From the NCBI GenBank assembly GCA_964592725.1, contig CAZQFQ010000007.1:1-41719 (forward strand): a stretch of 41,719 nt of DNA. The letters are read 5' to 3'. Position 1 is the first letter of the stretch. Each line of letters starts with the position of its first letter. A program made the position numbers and the translations under genes. The DNA is from PALSA-1336 sp964592725 (GTDB taxonomy: Bacteria; Patescibacteriota; Doudnabacteria; UBA920). Below the pieces are notes generated by a model, which was not told the DNA's origin, did not search any database, and saw nothing but the letters and a program-made list of their open reading frames with translations. This document shows, piece by piece, positions 30,635 to 37,174 of the stretch.

Positions 30635-30885
30635 ATGTATAAGAAAAAAAGTAATATCGGTTTTTTTTGGGGCGATATGGGGCGTCAGTGACGGTTGGCG
30701 CGTATATTTTGGGAAGTTTTTCTTTAATTGCCCCAACCGGCATGGTTTATCAGTTTATAAATTTTACCGGCGCGCTCGGCATAACCGTGGAAACTTATTA
30801 TAAAAAAGATTATCAGCCATTTTGGTTGAACCTAATTTGGATGCTCATTGCCGCTGTGGCAATTTTAAGCATTACCTTTCGCTAA
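30635..30885 (+). pseudogene. Small membrane protein (CBU_0592-like), frameshifted in a poly-T tract
   Basis: The frame that gives GRYGASVTVGAYILGSF and two membrane helices (30667-30885) has only a TTG start. A better start, ATG at 30635 (MYKKKSNIGFF), lies in another frame. Adding one T to the run of eight T at 30661-30668 joins the two into about an 84-residue protein like the CBU_0592 family of small 2-3TM proteins. It may be a sequencing slip, a true frameshift, or a slippage-controlled gene. Confidence 0.6.
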
Positions 30886-30963
30886 AAAGTTCCCCTGATA
30901 ATTTCTATCAAGAAAATTTTTTATGTGTTAATTACAATGAGGTCGGGCATGGCTAGAACATTC

Positions 30964-30980
30964 CCGAGGGTTACCCTCGG
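30964..30980. repeat. CCGAGGGTTACCCTCGG palindrome
   Basis: A 17-bp near-perfect palindrome sharing CCGAGGGTTACCCT with the inverted repeat at 20182-20231, 22 bases from the msrB stop codon. Confidence 0.6.
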
Positions 30981-31001
30981 CGCAACAATGGCATAGAGAA
31001 G

Positions 31002-31406
31002 CTATTCTTGTTTCTTCATCAACAGGCAGGCGCCGTTTATGCAAAAGCGTTTACCCGTGGTATCGGCCGGGCCGTCGTCAAAAACGTGGCCAAGATGACT
31101 GCCGCATTTGGAACAGGTAACCTCGGTGCGCGCCATGCCGTATTCATCGTCTTTATGAAATTCCACGGCTCCGGGGATTGCCCGGTCAAAACTCGGCCAG
31201 CCGGTGCCGCTGTCAAATTTGGTATCAGATGAAAATAATTCCTGCCCGCAAACCGCACAGGCAAACATTCCTTTGCCGTGCTCGCTTAGCAGGGGACTGG
31301 TAAACGGCGCTTCCGTGCCTTTTTCCCGCAGAATTTTGTACTGCTCGGGCGTGAGTTTCTTTTTTAATTCCTTCTCATCTATTTCCATTTTATTATTGAT
31401 GCTCAT
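31002..31406 (-). CDS. msrB: Peptide-methionine (R)-S-oxide reductase MsrB
   Basis: A 134-residue enzyme repairing the R-epimer of methionine sulfoxide. The structural zinc site CAVC and CSKC is complete, SGTGWPSFDRAI is the family signature, and the nucleophile lies in KRFCINGACL. I chose the ATG at 31406 because AAGGAGA ends too close to the ATG at 31412 but is properly spaced for 31406. It partners MsrA at 28261. Confidence 0.95.
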   Translation of the reverse strand: MSINNKMEIDEKELKKKLTPEQYKILREKGTEAPFTSPLLSEHGKGMFACAVCGQELFSSDTKFDSGTGWPSFDRAIPGAVEFHKDDEYGMARTEVTCSKCGSHLGHVFDDGPADTTGKRFCINGACLLMKKQE

Positions 31407-31443
31407 AGGCATTCTCCTTTCTATTGAATTATATCAGGTAATT

Positions 31444-31468
31444 AAAATCCCTGAACGCCAGGGATTTT
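31444..31468 (-). terminator. Terminator after tRNA-His
   Basis: AAAATCCCTG-AACGC-CAGGGATTTT, perfect 10-bp stem. On the minus strand it directly follows the tRNA 3' end and runs into a T-rich tract. Confidence 0.8.
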
Positions 31469-31470
31469 TA

Positions 31471-31546
31471 TGGGGCGACTAGAGGGAAGTCGAACCCTCG
31501 TATCCGCTGCCACAGAGCGGCGTTCTACCATTGAACTATAGTCGCC
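31471..31546 (-). tRNA. tRNA-His (anticodon GTG), unusual T loop
   Basis: A minus-strand cloverleaf. G-1 opposes discriminator C, the acceptor stem is GCGACTA/TAGTCGC, the anticodon stem CCGCT/AGCGG encloses CTGTGGC (anticodon GTG), and CCA is encoded. With the T stem GAGGG/CCCTC the loop is TTCGACTT, eight bases instead of seven. The variable loop is only four bases. See findings. Confidence 0.92.
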
Positions 31547-31658
31547 ATATATTTTTGCAATCCAAGTTCGCCGAGGCTTCAGCGGATAAAAGAAAAACTC
31601 TCGCACAGAATTTGTGAAGAGCTTTTGATCTTGTCTGCTGTGCCAGACATCCATTGGT

Positions 31659-31688
31659 ATTATACCAGATTTAGGCAGGGGATTGCAA
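31659..31688 (-). promoter_or_regulatory. Promoter of tRNA-His
   Basis: On the minus strand TTGCAA (31688-31683) and TATAAT (31664-31659) are 18 bp apart. A leader of about 105 bases with a GTCTG...CAGAC hairpin (near 31634-31648) precedes the tRNA. Confidence 0.6.
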
Positions 31689-31723
31689 GTCCTCTGCCCA
31701 GTTGATATAAACTTCCGCTGTCG

Positions 31724-32137
31724 TTACGATGGCTTCTTATTGTTGGTTTGGCTCCGGAATCCTACCCAAATGCCGTTTGGGTCTTTTACGAATCCCATCG
31801 CGAACTCGCCGTCGTCGGTTTTTCGCTCCACCAAATCCATGGCAACAGGTGCTCCTTTTTCTACCATTTCCCGAAACTTTTTTTTGGCATCGGGCACTTC
31901 AAAACTCAAATGATCCAATTCAACTCCGTCCGTTTTCCACGGAGTATATAATTTGCAATCCTCCGCGTAATACATCATATTCAATCTTTGCCCCGATTCC
32001 TCGTCAACCAAGCTTGCCACTCGTTCCCCCGGCATATAACTGCGTTCTTCAATAAATTTAAAACCAAGGTTTTCAGTATAAAATTTTAGGGATTTGTCCA
32101 TGTCCAGCACTCTTATTGCAATATAGTTTAGTCTCAT
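31724..32137 (-). CDS. VOC (glyoxalase/bleomycin-resistance fold) protein
   Basis: A 137-residue two-module VOC protein. The layout resembles lactoylglutathione lyase (RVLDMDKSLKFYTENLGFK, then ELDHLSFEVPDAKKKF, then GFVKDPNGIWVGF). Of the metal ligands expected in glyoxalase I, the central His (LDH) is present, but the first His is replaced (NYIAIRV) and the final Glu after the KDPNG turn is not seen. It may bind metal differently or be a thiol-transfer or binding protein. A bacillithiol link is only suggested by neighbourhood. Confidence 0.8.
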   Translation of the reverse strand: MRLNYIAIRVLDMDKSLKFYTENLGFKFIEERSYMPGERVASLVDEESGQRLNMMYYAEDCKLYTPWKTDGVELDHLSFEVPDAKKKFREMVEKGAPVAMDLVERKTDDGEFAMGFVKDPNGIWVGFRSQTNNKKPS

Positions 32138-32160
32138 ATATTTGTTAGTTAATTATGTTT

Positions 32161-32285
32161 TCAAAAGTTATGCACTTGAGCCGAGTACGAGGCATTTTCC
32201 GAGGATTTTTGGAGACGTAGTTTACCTACGACGACAAAAACCGCAGGAAAATAACGCTGTAATCGGCCAAGTGCGTAACTTTTGA
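32161..32285. mobile_element. 125-bp MITE-like element downstream of the ABC permease
   Basis: Terminal inverted repeats TCAAAAGTTATGCACTTGAG and TAACTTTTGA-side complement (left 32161-32184, right 32263-32285) pair over about 23 bp with few mismatches. The interior keeps inverted symmetry (GGCATTTTCC/GGAAAATAACGC and a central GTAGTTTACCTACG hairpin), so the element folds almost end to end. Confidence 0.75.
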
Positions 32286-32289
32286 TTAT

Positions 32290-33069
32290 TTAAAGTTTTA
32301 TCCTTTTAAACGCCCAAGTCCCCACAATTACCATTAAAAGCGCAAAGGCAATCATTACCGTAAAATCCAGCAATAAGCCATAGCTGGTAATTCCCAAAAT
32401 AACCGACCGCAGCGCGTCTACGGAATAAGAAACCGGATTTATGGTGACAATTATTTTTAACCAGATTGGCAGTTTGGTAACCGGGAACAAAGCCCCGCTT
32501 AAGAAAAATAAGGGAAAAATTACAAAGCTTGAGATTAAACCAAACCCTTCCGGACTGTCCATAATGGAGCCGATTGCCAACCCCAGGCTTGTAACCGCAA
32601 TCAGCAATAAAATTACAATAACTAAAGTTAAAATTACACTCAACAAATTAAAATGGATTCCAAAAAATATTGCGCCGAGCACCATTAAAATAATGATTTG
32701 CAGTAATCCGTCGGTTGAGCCTCCCAGGGCTTTGCCGAAGAACATTGTGCTTTTATTTAACGGCGCGACCAAAACTTCCTTTAAAAAATCGATGCGTTTG
32801 TCCAAGATAATGTATAATCCAAAAAATAACGAGCTGAATAAAACGGTCATCACGAGAATTCCGGGAAACAAAAATTGCTGGTAATTGGCGCCGCTTACCG
32901 AGCCGGGCTCGATTATTGACCCCAAACCGGTTCCAAAAATCACCAGCCATAACAGCGGCTGGATAATTGCCCCAACCAGCCTGGAAGGCTCTCTGGTAAA
33001 AACAAGAATTTCGCGGTACCAAATCGCGTACAGGCCTTTAAGCTCCGAAGATATGTTTAGCTTTGGCAT
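32290..33069 (-). CDS. ABC-2 type exporter permease
   Basis: A 259-residue membrane protein with six hydrophobic segments and the ABC-2 signature region FFLSGALFPVTKLPIWLKIIVTINPVSY (read as FFLSGALFPVTKLP then NPVSYSVDALR). Similar to DrrB/NodJ-type permeases that export drugs, lipids or glycans. It lies 22 bases after its ATPase on the same strand. A hairpin element follows the stop within a few bases. Confidence 0.9.
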   Translation of the reverse strand: MPKLNISSELKGLYAIWYREILVFTREPSRLVGAIIQPLLWLVIFGTGLGSIIEPGSVSGANYQQFLFPGILVMTVLFSSLFFGLYIILDKRIDFLKEVLVAPLNKSTMFFGKALGGSTDGLLQIIILMVLGAIFFGIHFNLLSVILTLVIVILLLIAVTSLGLAIGSIMDSPEGFGLISSFVIFPLFFLSGALFPVTKLPIWLKIIVTINPVSYSVDALRSVILGITSYGLLLDFTVMIAFALLMVIVGTWAFKRIKL

Positions 33070-33091
33070 ATATTAATAACGTCCTGAATTA

Positions 33092-34063
33092 TTATTTGTT
33101 TCCCGAATGCACCGACCTGGTCATCCAGCCGCCTTCGCCTTCTTCCGAGTCTTCCCTCATTTGCCTGCCGGTTAATTTTATAAAGACATCGTGCAATGTC
33201 GGGGAATGGAGCTCAACATTTTCCGCCTTGCCGACTTTTTCCAAAATTTTCTGCAAATGTAAGCCGGCATCAATTACGGTCAAATTCAATAAGCCGTCTT
33301 TAAATTGCACTTGTTTGACGTAATCCATATGTTTTAGCTCGTCCAGTTCGGGATTTTTTGTTTTGATGGTTACCAAATCACCGCCGAGGCTTTTTTTAAA
33401 ATTACCCGGGGTATCCAGCGCGATAACTTTGCCGTGGTCAATTATCGCAATCCGGTCGCAAAGCTTGTCCGCCTCTTCCATATAATGCGTGGTTAAAATG
33501 ATGGTGATTTTATTTTCCGTCGATAATTTTTTTATGTAGACCCAAAGATTTTCCCGCGTTTGCGGGTCCAGGCCTAAAGTGGGCTCGTCTAAAAATAATA
33601 TTTTGGGGCTGTGCAAAAAACCTCTGGCAAGCTCCAGCCTTCTGCGCATCCCGCCGGAGTATTTTCGCATCCTGATATTTTGCTTGTCGGTCAAGTCAAC
33701 CAGTTTTAACCCCTCATCGATTTTTTTCTTAATCTCGGCGGGTTTAACCCCGTACATTAAGGCGTGAAGATAAAGATTTTCCCTTCCGGTTAAAAGGTCG
33801 TCCGAGCTTGGATCCTGAAAAACAAACCCGATACTGCGCCGGACCTGCGTGGGATGTTTTGCAACATCAAAGCCGTTAATTAAAGCGTCTCCGCCGGTTG
33901 GGGGCAAAAGCGTGGCCAGCATAGAAAGCGTGGTTGTTTTTCCCGCGCCGTTCGGCCCCAAAAGCCCAAAAATTTCCCCCTCATTTATTTCAAAAGACAA
34001 GCTATCGACGGCGGTAAAGTCGTCAAATTTCTTTGTCAGATTTTTTATTTCTATTAAAGGCAT
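33092..34063 (-). CDS. ABC transporter ATP-binding protein (DrrA type)
   Basis: A 323-residue ATPase energising the permease at 32290. Walker A GPNGAGKTT (residues 36-44), Q-loop VFQDPSSDD, signature YSGGMRRRLELA, Walker B ILFLDEPTLGLD and the switch His in TTHYMEEADKL are all present. The C-terminal 90 residues form the DrrA-type regulatory domain. A possible promoter on the minus strand (TTATTG, 16 bp, TATTGT) would make the message leaderless. The substrate is unknown. Confidence 0.93.
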   Translation of the reverse strand: MPLIEIKNLTKKFDDFTAVDSLSFEINEGEIFGLLGPNGAGKTTTLSMLATLLPPTGGDALINGFDVAKHPTQVRRSIGFVFQDPSSDDLLTGRENLYLHALMYGVKPAEIKKKIDEGLKLVDLTDKQNIRMRKYSGGMRRRLELARGFLHSPKILFLDEPTLGLDPQTRENLWVYIKKLSTENKITIILTTHYMEEADKLCDRIAIIDHGKVIALDTPGNFKKSLGGDLVTIKTKNPELDELKHMDYVKQVQFKDGLLNLTVIDAGLHLQKILEKVGKAENVELHSPTLHDVFIKLTGRQMREDSEEGEGGWMTRSVHSGNK

Positions 34064-34249
34064 AGCTTTACAATACTTGTGTTTATTTTAGCAATAAATC
34101 GTAATAATTAAAAGAGCCGCGTTGACTAAGGGCGGCTGTTTTGGTAAACAATTGTCTTCGGCCGATTTTCATTAAAATGTCGGTTTATATAAAATCACAC
34201 TTAATTTTAGGCCATTCAGCCAATTTTTTTGTATGATGAAAGAAAGGTA
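34064..34249. other. Intergenic region without a gene
   Basis: AT-rich spacer between the ABC ATPase and the second foreign-looking operon. I see only the putative ABC promoter near 34070-34095 and no other structure. Confidence 0.4.
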
Positions 34250-34276
34250 CCCGCTCGTCAAAAAACAACGAGCGGG
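34250..34276 (-). terminator. Terminator of the small membrane operon
   Basis: CCCGCTCGT (34250-34258) and its perfect complement (34268-34276). On the minus strand it is followed by TACCTTTCTTTC, a T-rich though interrupted tail. Confidence 0.65.
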
Positions 34277-34292
34277 CACCGAAACAAAGAGG

Positions 34293-34442
34293 CTATTTTC
34301 TATAGAGTAGCGCGGCACCGTGATGCCAGAGCTGCTCGGGCCGGACGCAGCGATCCGGCGTGCTCTTGGCAACAACGGCCAAGAGAAGAAAAACAGACAC
34401 CAGCCCCCATAACATCGGGAACCTCTTAAACACCTCCTTCAT
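34293..34442 (-). CDS. 49-residue single-TM small protein
   Basis: A short gene whose ATG overlaps the stop of the preceding gene (ATGA). It has a basic N-terminus (MKEVFKRFP), one membrane helix (about residues 10-25, LWGLVSVFLLLAVVA) and a short exported tail with one cysteine and a WHH motif. An internal ATG at residue 10 has an AGAGGT sequence upstream and could be the real start, giving 40 residues. Codon use is C/G-ending like the gene before it. No family is recognised. Confidence 0.6.
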   Translation of the reverse strand: MKEVFKRFPMLWGLVSVFLLLAVVAKSTPDRCVRPEQLWHHGAALLYRK

Positions 34443-34897
34443 ATACACCTTTCGGAAAGCAGCGGCCTGCTCTTTAATCCGACTGCCACTAGCACAAGAC
34501 CGTAGAACACGTCGGCCGCGGAACTTACCGCGAACACCACTCTCTGCACAGGGTAATGCTTCAGGCAGATGTAGATTAGGACGAGGCGAAAGGCGGTGTC
34601 GGCCAGTCCAACCATGATTGCCATCCAGGTTAGCCTGCTAAAATGCTTTTTCGCTTCAATTCCACACCTGCTTACGCGCACAGCCCATAGCATGAGCAGT
34701 ATTATCGCGTAGTAAGTGGCATCTTCTGCCGCTACTCCACAAATTGTGGCAGCAAGGCTGCTGCCGAGTTGTTGGTTGACGAACACCGTGACTTTCGCAA
34801 TCGCGATGTTCGCGGTGAAAAACGCGAAAAATTGCCCAACTAGCCACCCTCCGGCCAAGCCCCCAAGGAGCTTGCCCAGGGTGCGGGCGGCTACCAT
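34439..34897 (-). CDS. Orphan four-TM membrane protein
   Basis: A 152-residue protein with about four hydrophobic segments (near residues 10-35, 45-75, 88-112 and 118-142) and small, well-defined loops. GGAGGT sits 4 bases before the ATG, a much stronger ribosome-binding site than most genes here. Codons are C/G-ending (CTC, GTC, ATC, GCC, CGC), unlike neighbours. It forms a two-gene operon with the 49-residue gene, with its own promoter and terminator. I do not recognise it. Confidence 0.72.
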   Translation of the reverse strand: MVAARTLGKLLGGLAGGWLVGQFFAFFTANIAIAKVTVFVNQQLGSSLAATICGVAAEDATYYAIILLMLWAVRVSRCGIEAKKHFSRLTWMAIMVGLADTAFRLVLIYICLKHYPVQRVVFAVSSAADVFYGLVLVAVGLKSRPLLSERCI

Positions 34898-34950
34898 AAA
34901 ACCTCCATTTTCTCTTTTTTGTTTCTTTGATTCCCCCTACTCTGTTGTTG

Positions 34951-34979
34951 ATTGTAGCATATATAAGAAACTTACTCAA
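34951..34979 (-). promoter_or_regulatory. Promoter of the foreign-looking membrane operon
   Basis: On the minus strand TTGAGT (34979-34974) and TACAAT (34956-34951), exactly 17 bp apart, about 50 bases before the ATG at 34897. Confidence 0.7.
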
Positions 34980-34991
34980 AAACGCGCTACG

Positions 34992-35213
34992 TTATTCAAT
35001 ATACTTTACAATAATATAGCCTCCGGCCAGAGCCAGTAAAAAGAAAAAAACAAAAGTAAAAATCGCGGCTTCAAGCGCCAGCTTGCGGGGCTTTTGGGAA
35101 TTCGGATAGTGGCGGATATATTCTTTATAGGTAATCAAGTACGACATCAAAGCCGCCAGAACGCCAAACGTTCCGCCAATTATTAAAAATAATTTTATAA
35201 GGGCACTATTCAT
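34992..35213 (-). CDS. 73-residue two-TM protein under a fluoride riboswitch
   Basis: A small membrane protein with two hydrophobic helices (about residues 5-26 and 47-71) joined by a basic, tyrosine-rich loop (TYKEYIRHYPNSQKPRKLA). It is not CrcB/Fluc, which has about 125 residues and four helices, and I see none of that family's conserved residues. The gene is preceded by a fluoride aptamer and an overlapping terminator; the only ribosome-binding sequence (AAAGGT) lies inside the terminator stem, so both transcription and translation should depend on the switch. A role in fluoride resistance or sensing is inferred from this control. Confidence 0.7.
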   Translation of the reverse strand: MNSALIKLFLIIGGTFGVLAALMSYLITYKEYIRHYPNSQKPRKLALEAAIFTFVFFFLLALAGGYIIVKYIE

Positions 35214-35244
35214 AAAAAAATCTACCTTTAAAAATTAAGGTAGA
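35214..35244 (-). terminator. Riboswitch expression-platform terminator
   Basis: On the minus strand TCTACCTT and AAAGGTAGA pair around an AATTTTT loop, followed by seven T directly before the ATG at 35213. The 5' arm is the end of the fluoride aptamer (UUCUACC), so ligand-stabilised aptamer and terminator exclude each other. The 3' arm contains the likely Shine-Dalgarno sequence. Confidence 0.85.
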
Positions 35245-35289
35245 AGCCATTATCCCTCGCGGGCCTTTTTCGGCGAGCCTCATCGCCGG
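35239..35289 (-). promoter_or_regulatory. Fluoride riboswitch (crcB motif)
   Basis: Read on the minus strand the aptamer starts CCGGCGATGAGGCTCGCCG, continues AAAAAGGCCCGCGAGGG and ends ATAATGGCTTCTACC. This follows the known fluoride aptamer segment by segment: the GGCGAUGAGGC(C)CGCC stem-loop P1, the A-rich joint, a short CCC-loop-GGG stem, and UGAUGGC(C)UCUAC closing the pseudoknot. It lies about 10 bases after the predicted transcription start. The downstream gene is a two-TM protein and not the usual crcB or eriC. Confidence 0.88.
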
Positions 35290-35306
35290 TTAGTTATTGT
35301 GAATTG

Positions 35307-35335
35307 ATTGTATCCGGTTTGGGCGGGGGAGTCAA
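35307..35335 (-). promoter_or_regulatory. Promoter of the fluoride-switch gene
   Basis: On the minus strand TTGACT (35335-35330) and TACAAT (35312-35307), 17 bp apart. The -35 overlaps the stop codon of the Nudix gene, so the switch gene has its own transcript. Confidence 0.8.
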
Positions 35336-35748
35336 TTGTCGTTAAAAAGTTTATTTTTTAAAACCGCTTCCAGTAATTTTTTGTGGCCAAAGAAAATCGG
35401 TTTTGGCAATTTGTTTGGGCTAAACCATTCCCATTGTTCGCACGAATCCGGTTCCATTACTTTCGGCCGGCCGTGGATGCCCCGGGCTAAAAAAACGAAT
35501 TGAATATAATGGGTCTCTTTTCGGGGAATATTTGTGACATTAATGAATTTTAAATTATCCGCGGTCAGGCCTGTTTCTTCCAGCAATTCCCGCTTAGCGG
35601 CCGAAACCAGCGATTCGCCATATTCCAAATGTCCTCCGGGTAAACCCCATTGCCCGCATCCAACTTTTTCTAGCCGCTTGCCCAAAAGTATCTTGCCGCC
35701 CTTTCGTATTAATATTTTAACGCCTACTTTGGTATAATTTAACTTCAT
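35332..35748 (-). CDS. Nudix hydrolase
   Basis: A 138-residue hydrolase of nucleoside diphosphates linked to other groups. The complete Nudix box runs from G39 to L61 (G-x5-E45-x7-R53-E54-L55-x-E57-E58-x-G60-L61). The WGLPGG entry and the PDSCEQWEWF segment are typical of MutT/NudG-like or nucleotide-sugar hydrolases. The substrate cannot be set; cleaning of oxidised nucleotides would fit the redox theme of the window. Confidence 0.93.
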   Translation of the reverse strand: MKLNYTKVGVKILIRKGGKILLGKRLEKVGCGQWGLPGGHLEYGESLVSAAKRELLEETGLTADNLKFINVTNIPRKETHYIQFVFLARGIHGRPKVMEPDSCEQWEWFSPNKLPKPIFFGHKKLLEAVLKNKLFNDN

Positions 35749-35768
35749 AAATTATATTTATCATGGAA

Positions 35769-36569
35769 TTACTTTGAATTTTGAACTATTTTTTTGGCTA
35801 GAATAGCTTCCGGAAGTGAAAGTACTTCAAAAACTACAGGGATATTTTTGTCTTGCAATAGTTTTATAAATGGCGCAAGGTCGTTTTCGTAACCTTCAAG
35901 ACCTGCGTGTCCCGGGCCGCTAATATGGACATTGCGAACGTAGTTAATATTTTTTACCATAAACTGAAACTGGTCTTTACGAAGTTTTTTTGTAGGTTCA
36001 AAAGTGTAGCTTTTCATTAAATCCCAAGTTAGAAATACCTTATTTGTGGGTAAATATTTATTCAGGATTTTTTGGTATATGGGCAATAAACTATCATTTT
36101 CAACGCAAACAAATAAATCTTTAGGCGCTATGGAGATAATGTATTTGACGCTATCCTCAAACAATCCGGAATAAAATTTTGAATACAGCGCATCGTTGCT
36201 TATGTGATTACCGGGTCCCGCATTATAACCGGGAGCGTCGCCAATGTGGAGAGTTAAACATCTTGCGCCTATTTTTTGGCTAAACTGGATAATTTGCCGA
36301 AGTTTTAGTTTTTCGGCTTTCCTTAAAATCTCATCCGCTTGTATTAAAGACTGGCCGATTTCGGAATGAGTTTGCAATGTAATGCCACTCTTTTTTGCAA
36401 AATCCCTAATTTCACTTAACTGATTTTGTTTGTAGCTTTGCGGTTGGAATTGAGGAGATGATAAATGAATTTCTAAAATATCAAACCCATTTCTTTTTGC
36501 CTGAGTTATCGCAGTCTTAATATTTTTTTGATGTATTGCCCTGATTCCTAATTTAAAAGTGGTTTTCAT
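35769..36569 (-). CDS. Xylose-isomerase-like TIM-barrel protein
   Basis: A 266-residue TIM barrel of the sugar phosphate isomerase/endonuclease IV superfamily. Strand ends carry the usual metal and acid residues: LEIHLSSP, LQTHSEIG, LTLHIGD, VCVENDSLLP, LTWDLMKSY, NVHISGPGH and PVVFEVLS. It could be a sugar isomerase/epimerase or an AP-endonuclease-like enzyme; the missing long C-terminal loops argue for a sugar enzyme. It is on the minus strand between the Nudix gene and an unknown gene. Confidence 0.8.
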   Translation of the reverse strand: MKTTFKLGIRAIHQKNIKTAITQAKRNGFDILEIHLSSPQFQPQSYKQNQLSEIRDFAKKSGITLQTHSEIGQSLIQADEILRKAEKLKLRQIIQFSQKIGARCLTLHIGDAPGYNAGPGNHISNDALYSKFYSGLFEDSVKYIISIAPKDLFVCVENDSLLPIYQKILNKYLPTNKVFLTWDLMKSYTFEPTKKLRKDQFQFMVKNINYVRNVHISGPGHAGLEGYENDLAPFIKLLQDKNIPVVFEVLSLPEAILAKKIVQNSK

Positions 36570-36592
36570 AAATTAATTATTGCTGGCTTGGG

Positions 36593-37132
36593 TTATTTTA
36601 ATATTTTAATAATACCGAGCAATGCTTGTGGTTTATTATCCGGGTCTTTGAAGCGAAATAGGTAAGGCTCAAGGCGGGGATGGACGCCGGGTTTGCTTAG
36701 ATCTACTTTTTCGGCTCGCACGAGTTGGTGGAGATCGTAGATAATTAAGAGGTCGATACGTAGCCGGTAGCCTCTGTCCAGCAAAACGTTTTCGTAAAAT
36801 TTTTTAATTAAATCCGCCCCGTCAATCGGGTCTTTGCCAACCCTACAAGCGTATGCCTGTAAATCGGCGTTATAGGCTGAAAATTCTTCGTACGCCACGC
36901 CTTTACGGTTTGGGTCATATTTGTCCGTGCCGGTTTTGATAATAATATCAGTAAAACTATCCAAAGTCAGCTCCGGATGGTCTGTAAGACTTAATGCCCG
37001 AATCGCCACATCTTTGCCGTTAAAATTATCCTCTACAACCTTGTCAATCTTAGCTCCCAAAGTCCGGTAATCGGGCTGGGTAACAATGGTGTATTCGGGT
37101 AGAGGGAGGGAAATTATTGATGTCTTAATCAT
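36593..37132 (-). CDS. Hypothetical 179-residue protein
   Basis: I do not recognise this soluble alpha/beta protein. It shows a strand start (SIISLPLPEYTIVTQ), a central GTDKYDPNRKGVAYEEF acidic segment, a DLLIIYDLHQLVRAEKVDL strand-helix and a C-terminal strand (QALLGIIKILK). No membrane segment or metal motif is seen. It lies 23 bases upstream of the TIM-barrel gene on the same strand, so the two may share a message. Confidence 0.6.
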   Translation of the reverse strand: MIKTSIISLPLPEYTIVTQPDYRTLGAKIDKVVEDNFNGKDVAIRALSLTDHPELTLDSFTDIIIKTGTDKYDPNRKGVAYEEFSAYNADLQAYACRVGKDPIDGADLIKKFYENVLLDRGYRLRIDLLIIYDLHQLVRAEKVDLSKPGVHPRLEPYLFRFKDPDNKPQALLGIIKILK

Positions 37133-37174
37133 AATTTTAACAAAAAATTGATTTTTAGACGACTAGCTTGTGAC

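Noticed and set aside
31724..32137. VOC protein considered as glyoxalase I or a bacillithiol transferase
   Set aside because: At least two of the expected metal ligands are missing, so only the fold is called.
34229..34429. Plus-strand frame over the terminator and the small-protein gene
   Set aside because: It reads through a hairpin and is antisense to the better supported 49-residue gene with TM helix and stop-start overlap.
34992..35213. Two-TM gene considered as a short CrcB fluoride channel
   Set aside because: It has half the length and helices of CrcB and I see none of the family's conserved Gly/Asn/Phe positions; kept as an unrecognised protein.
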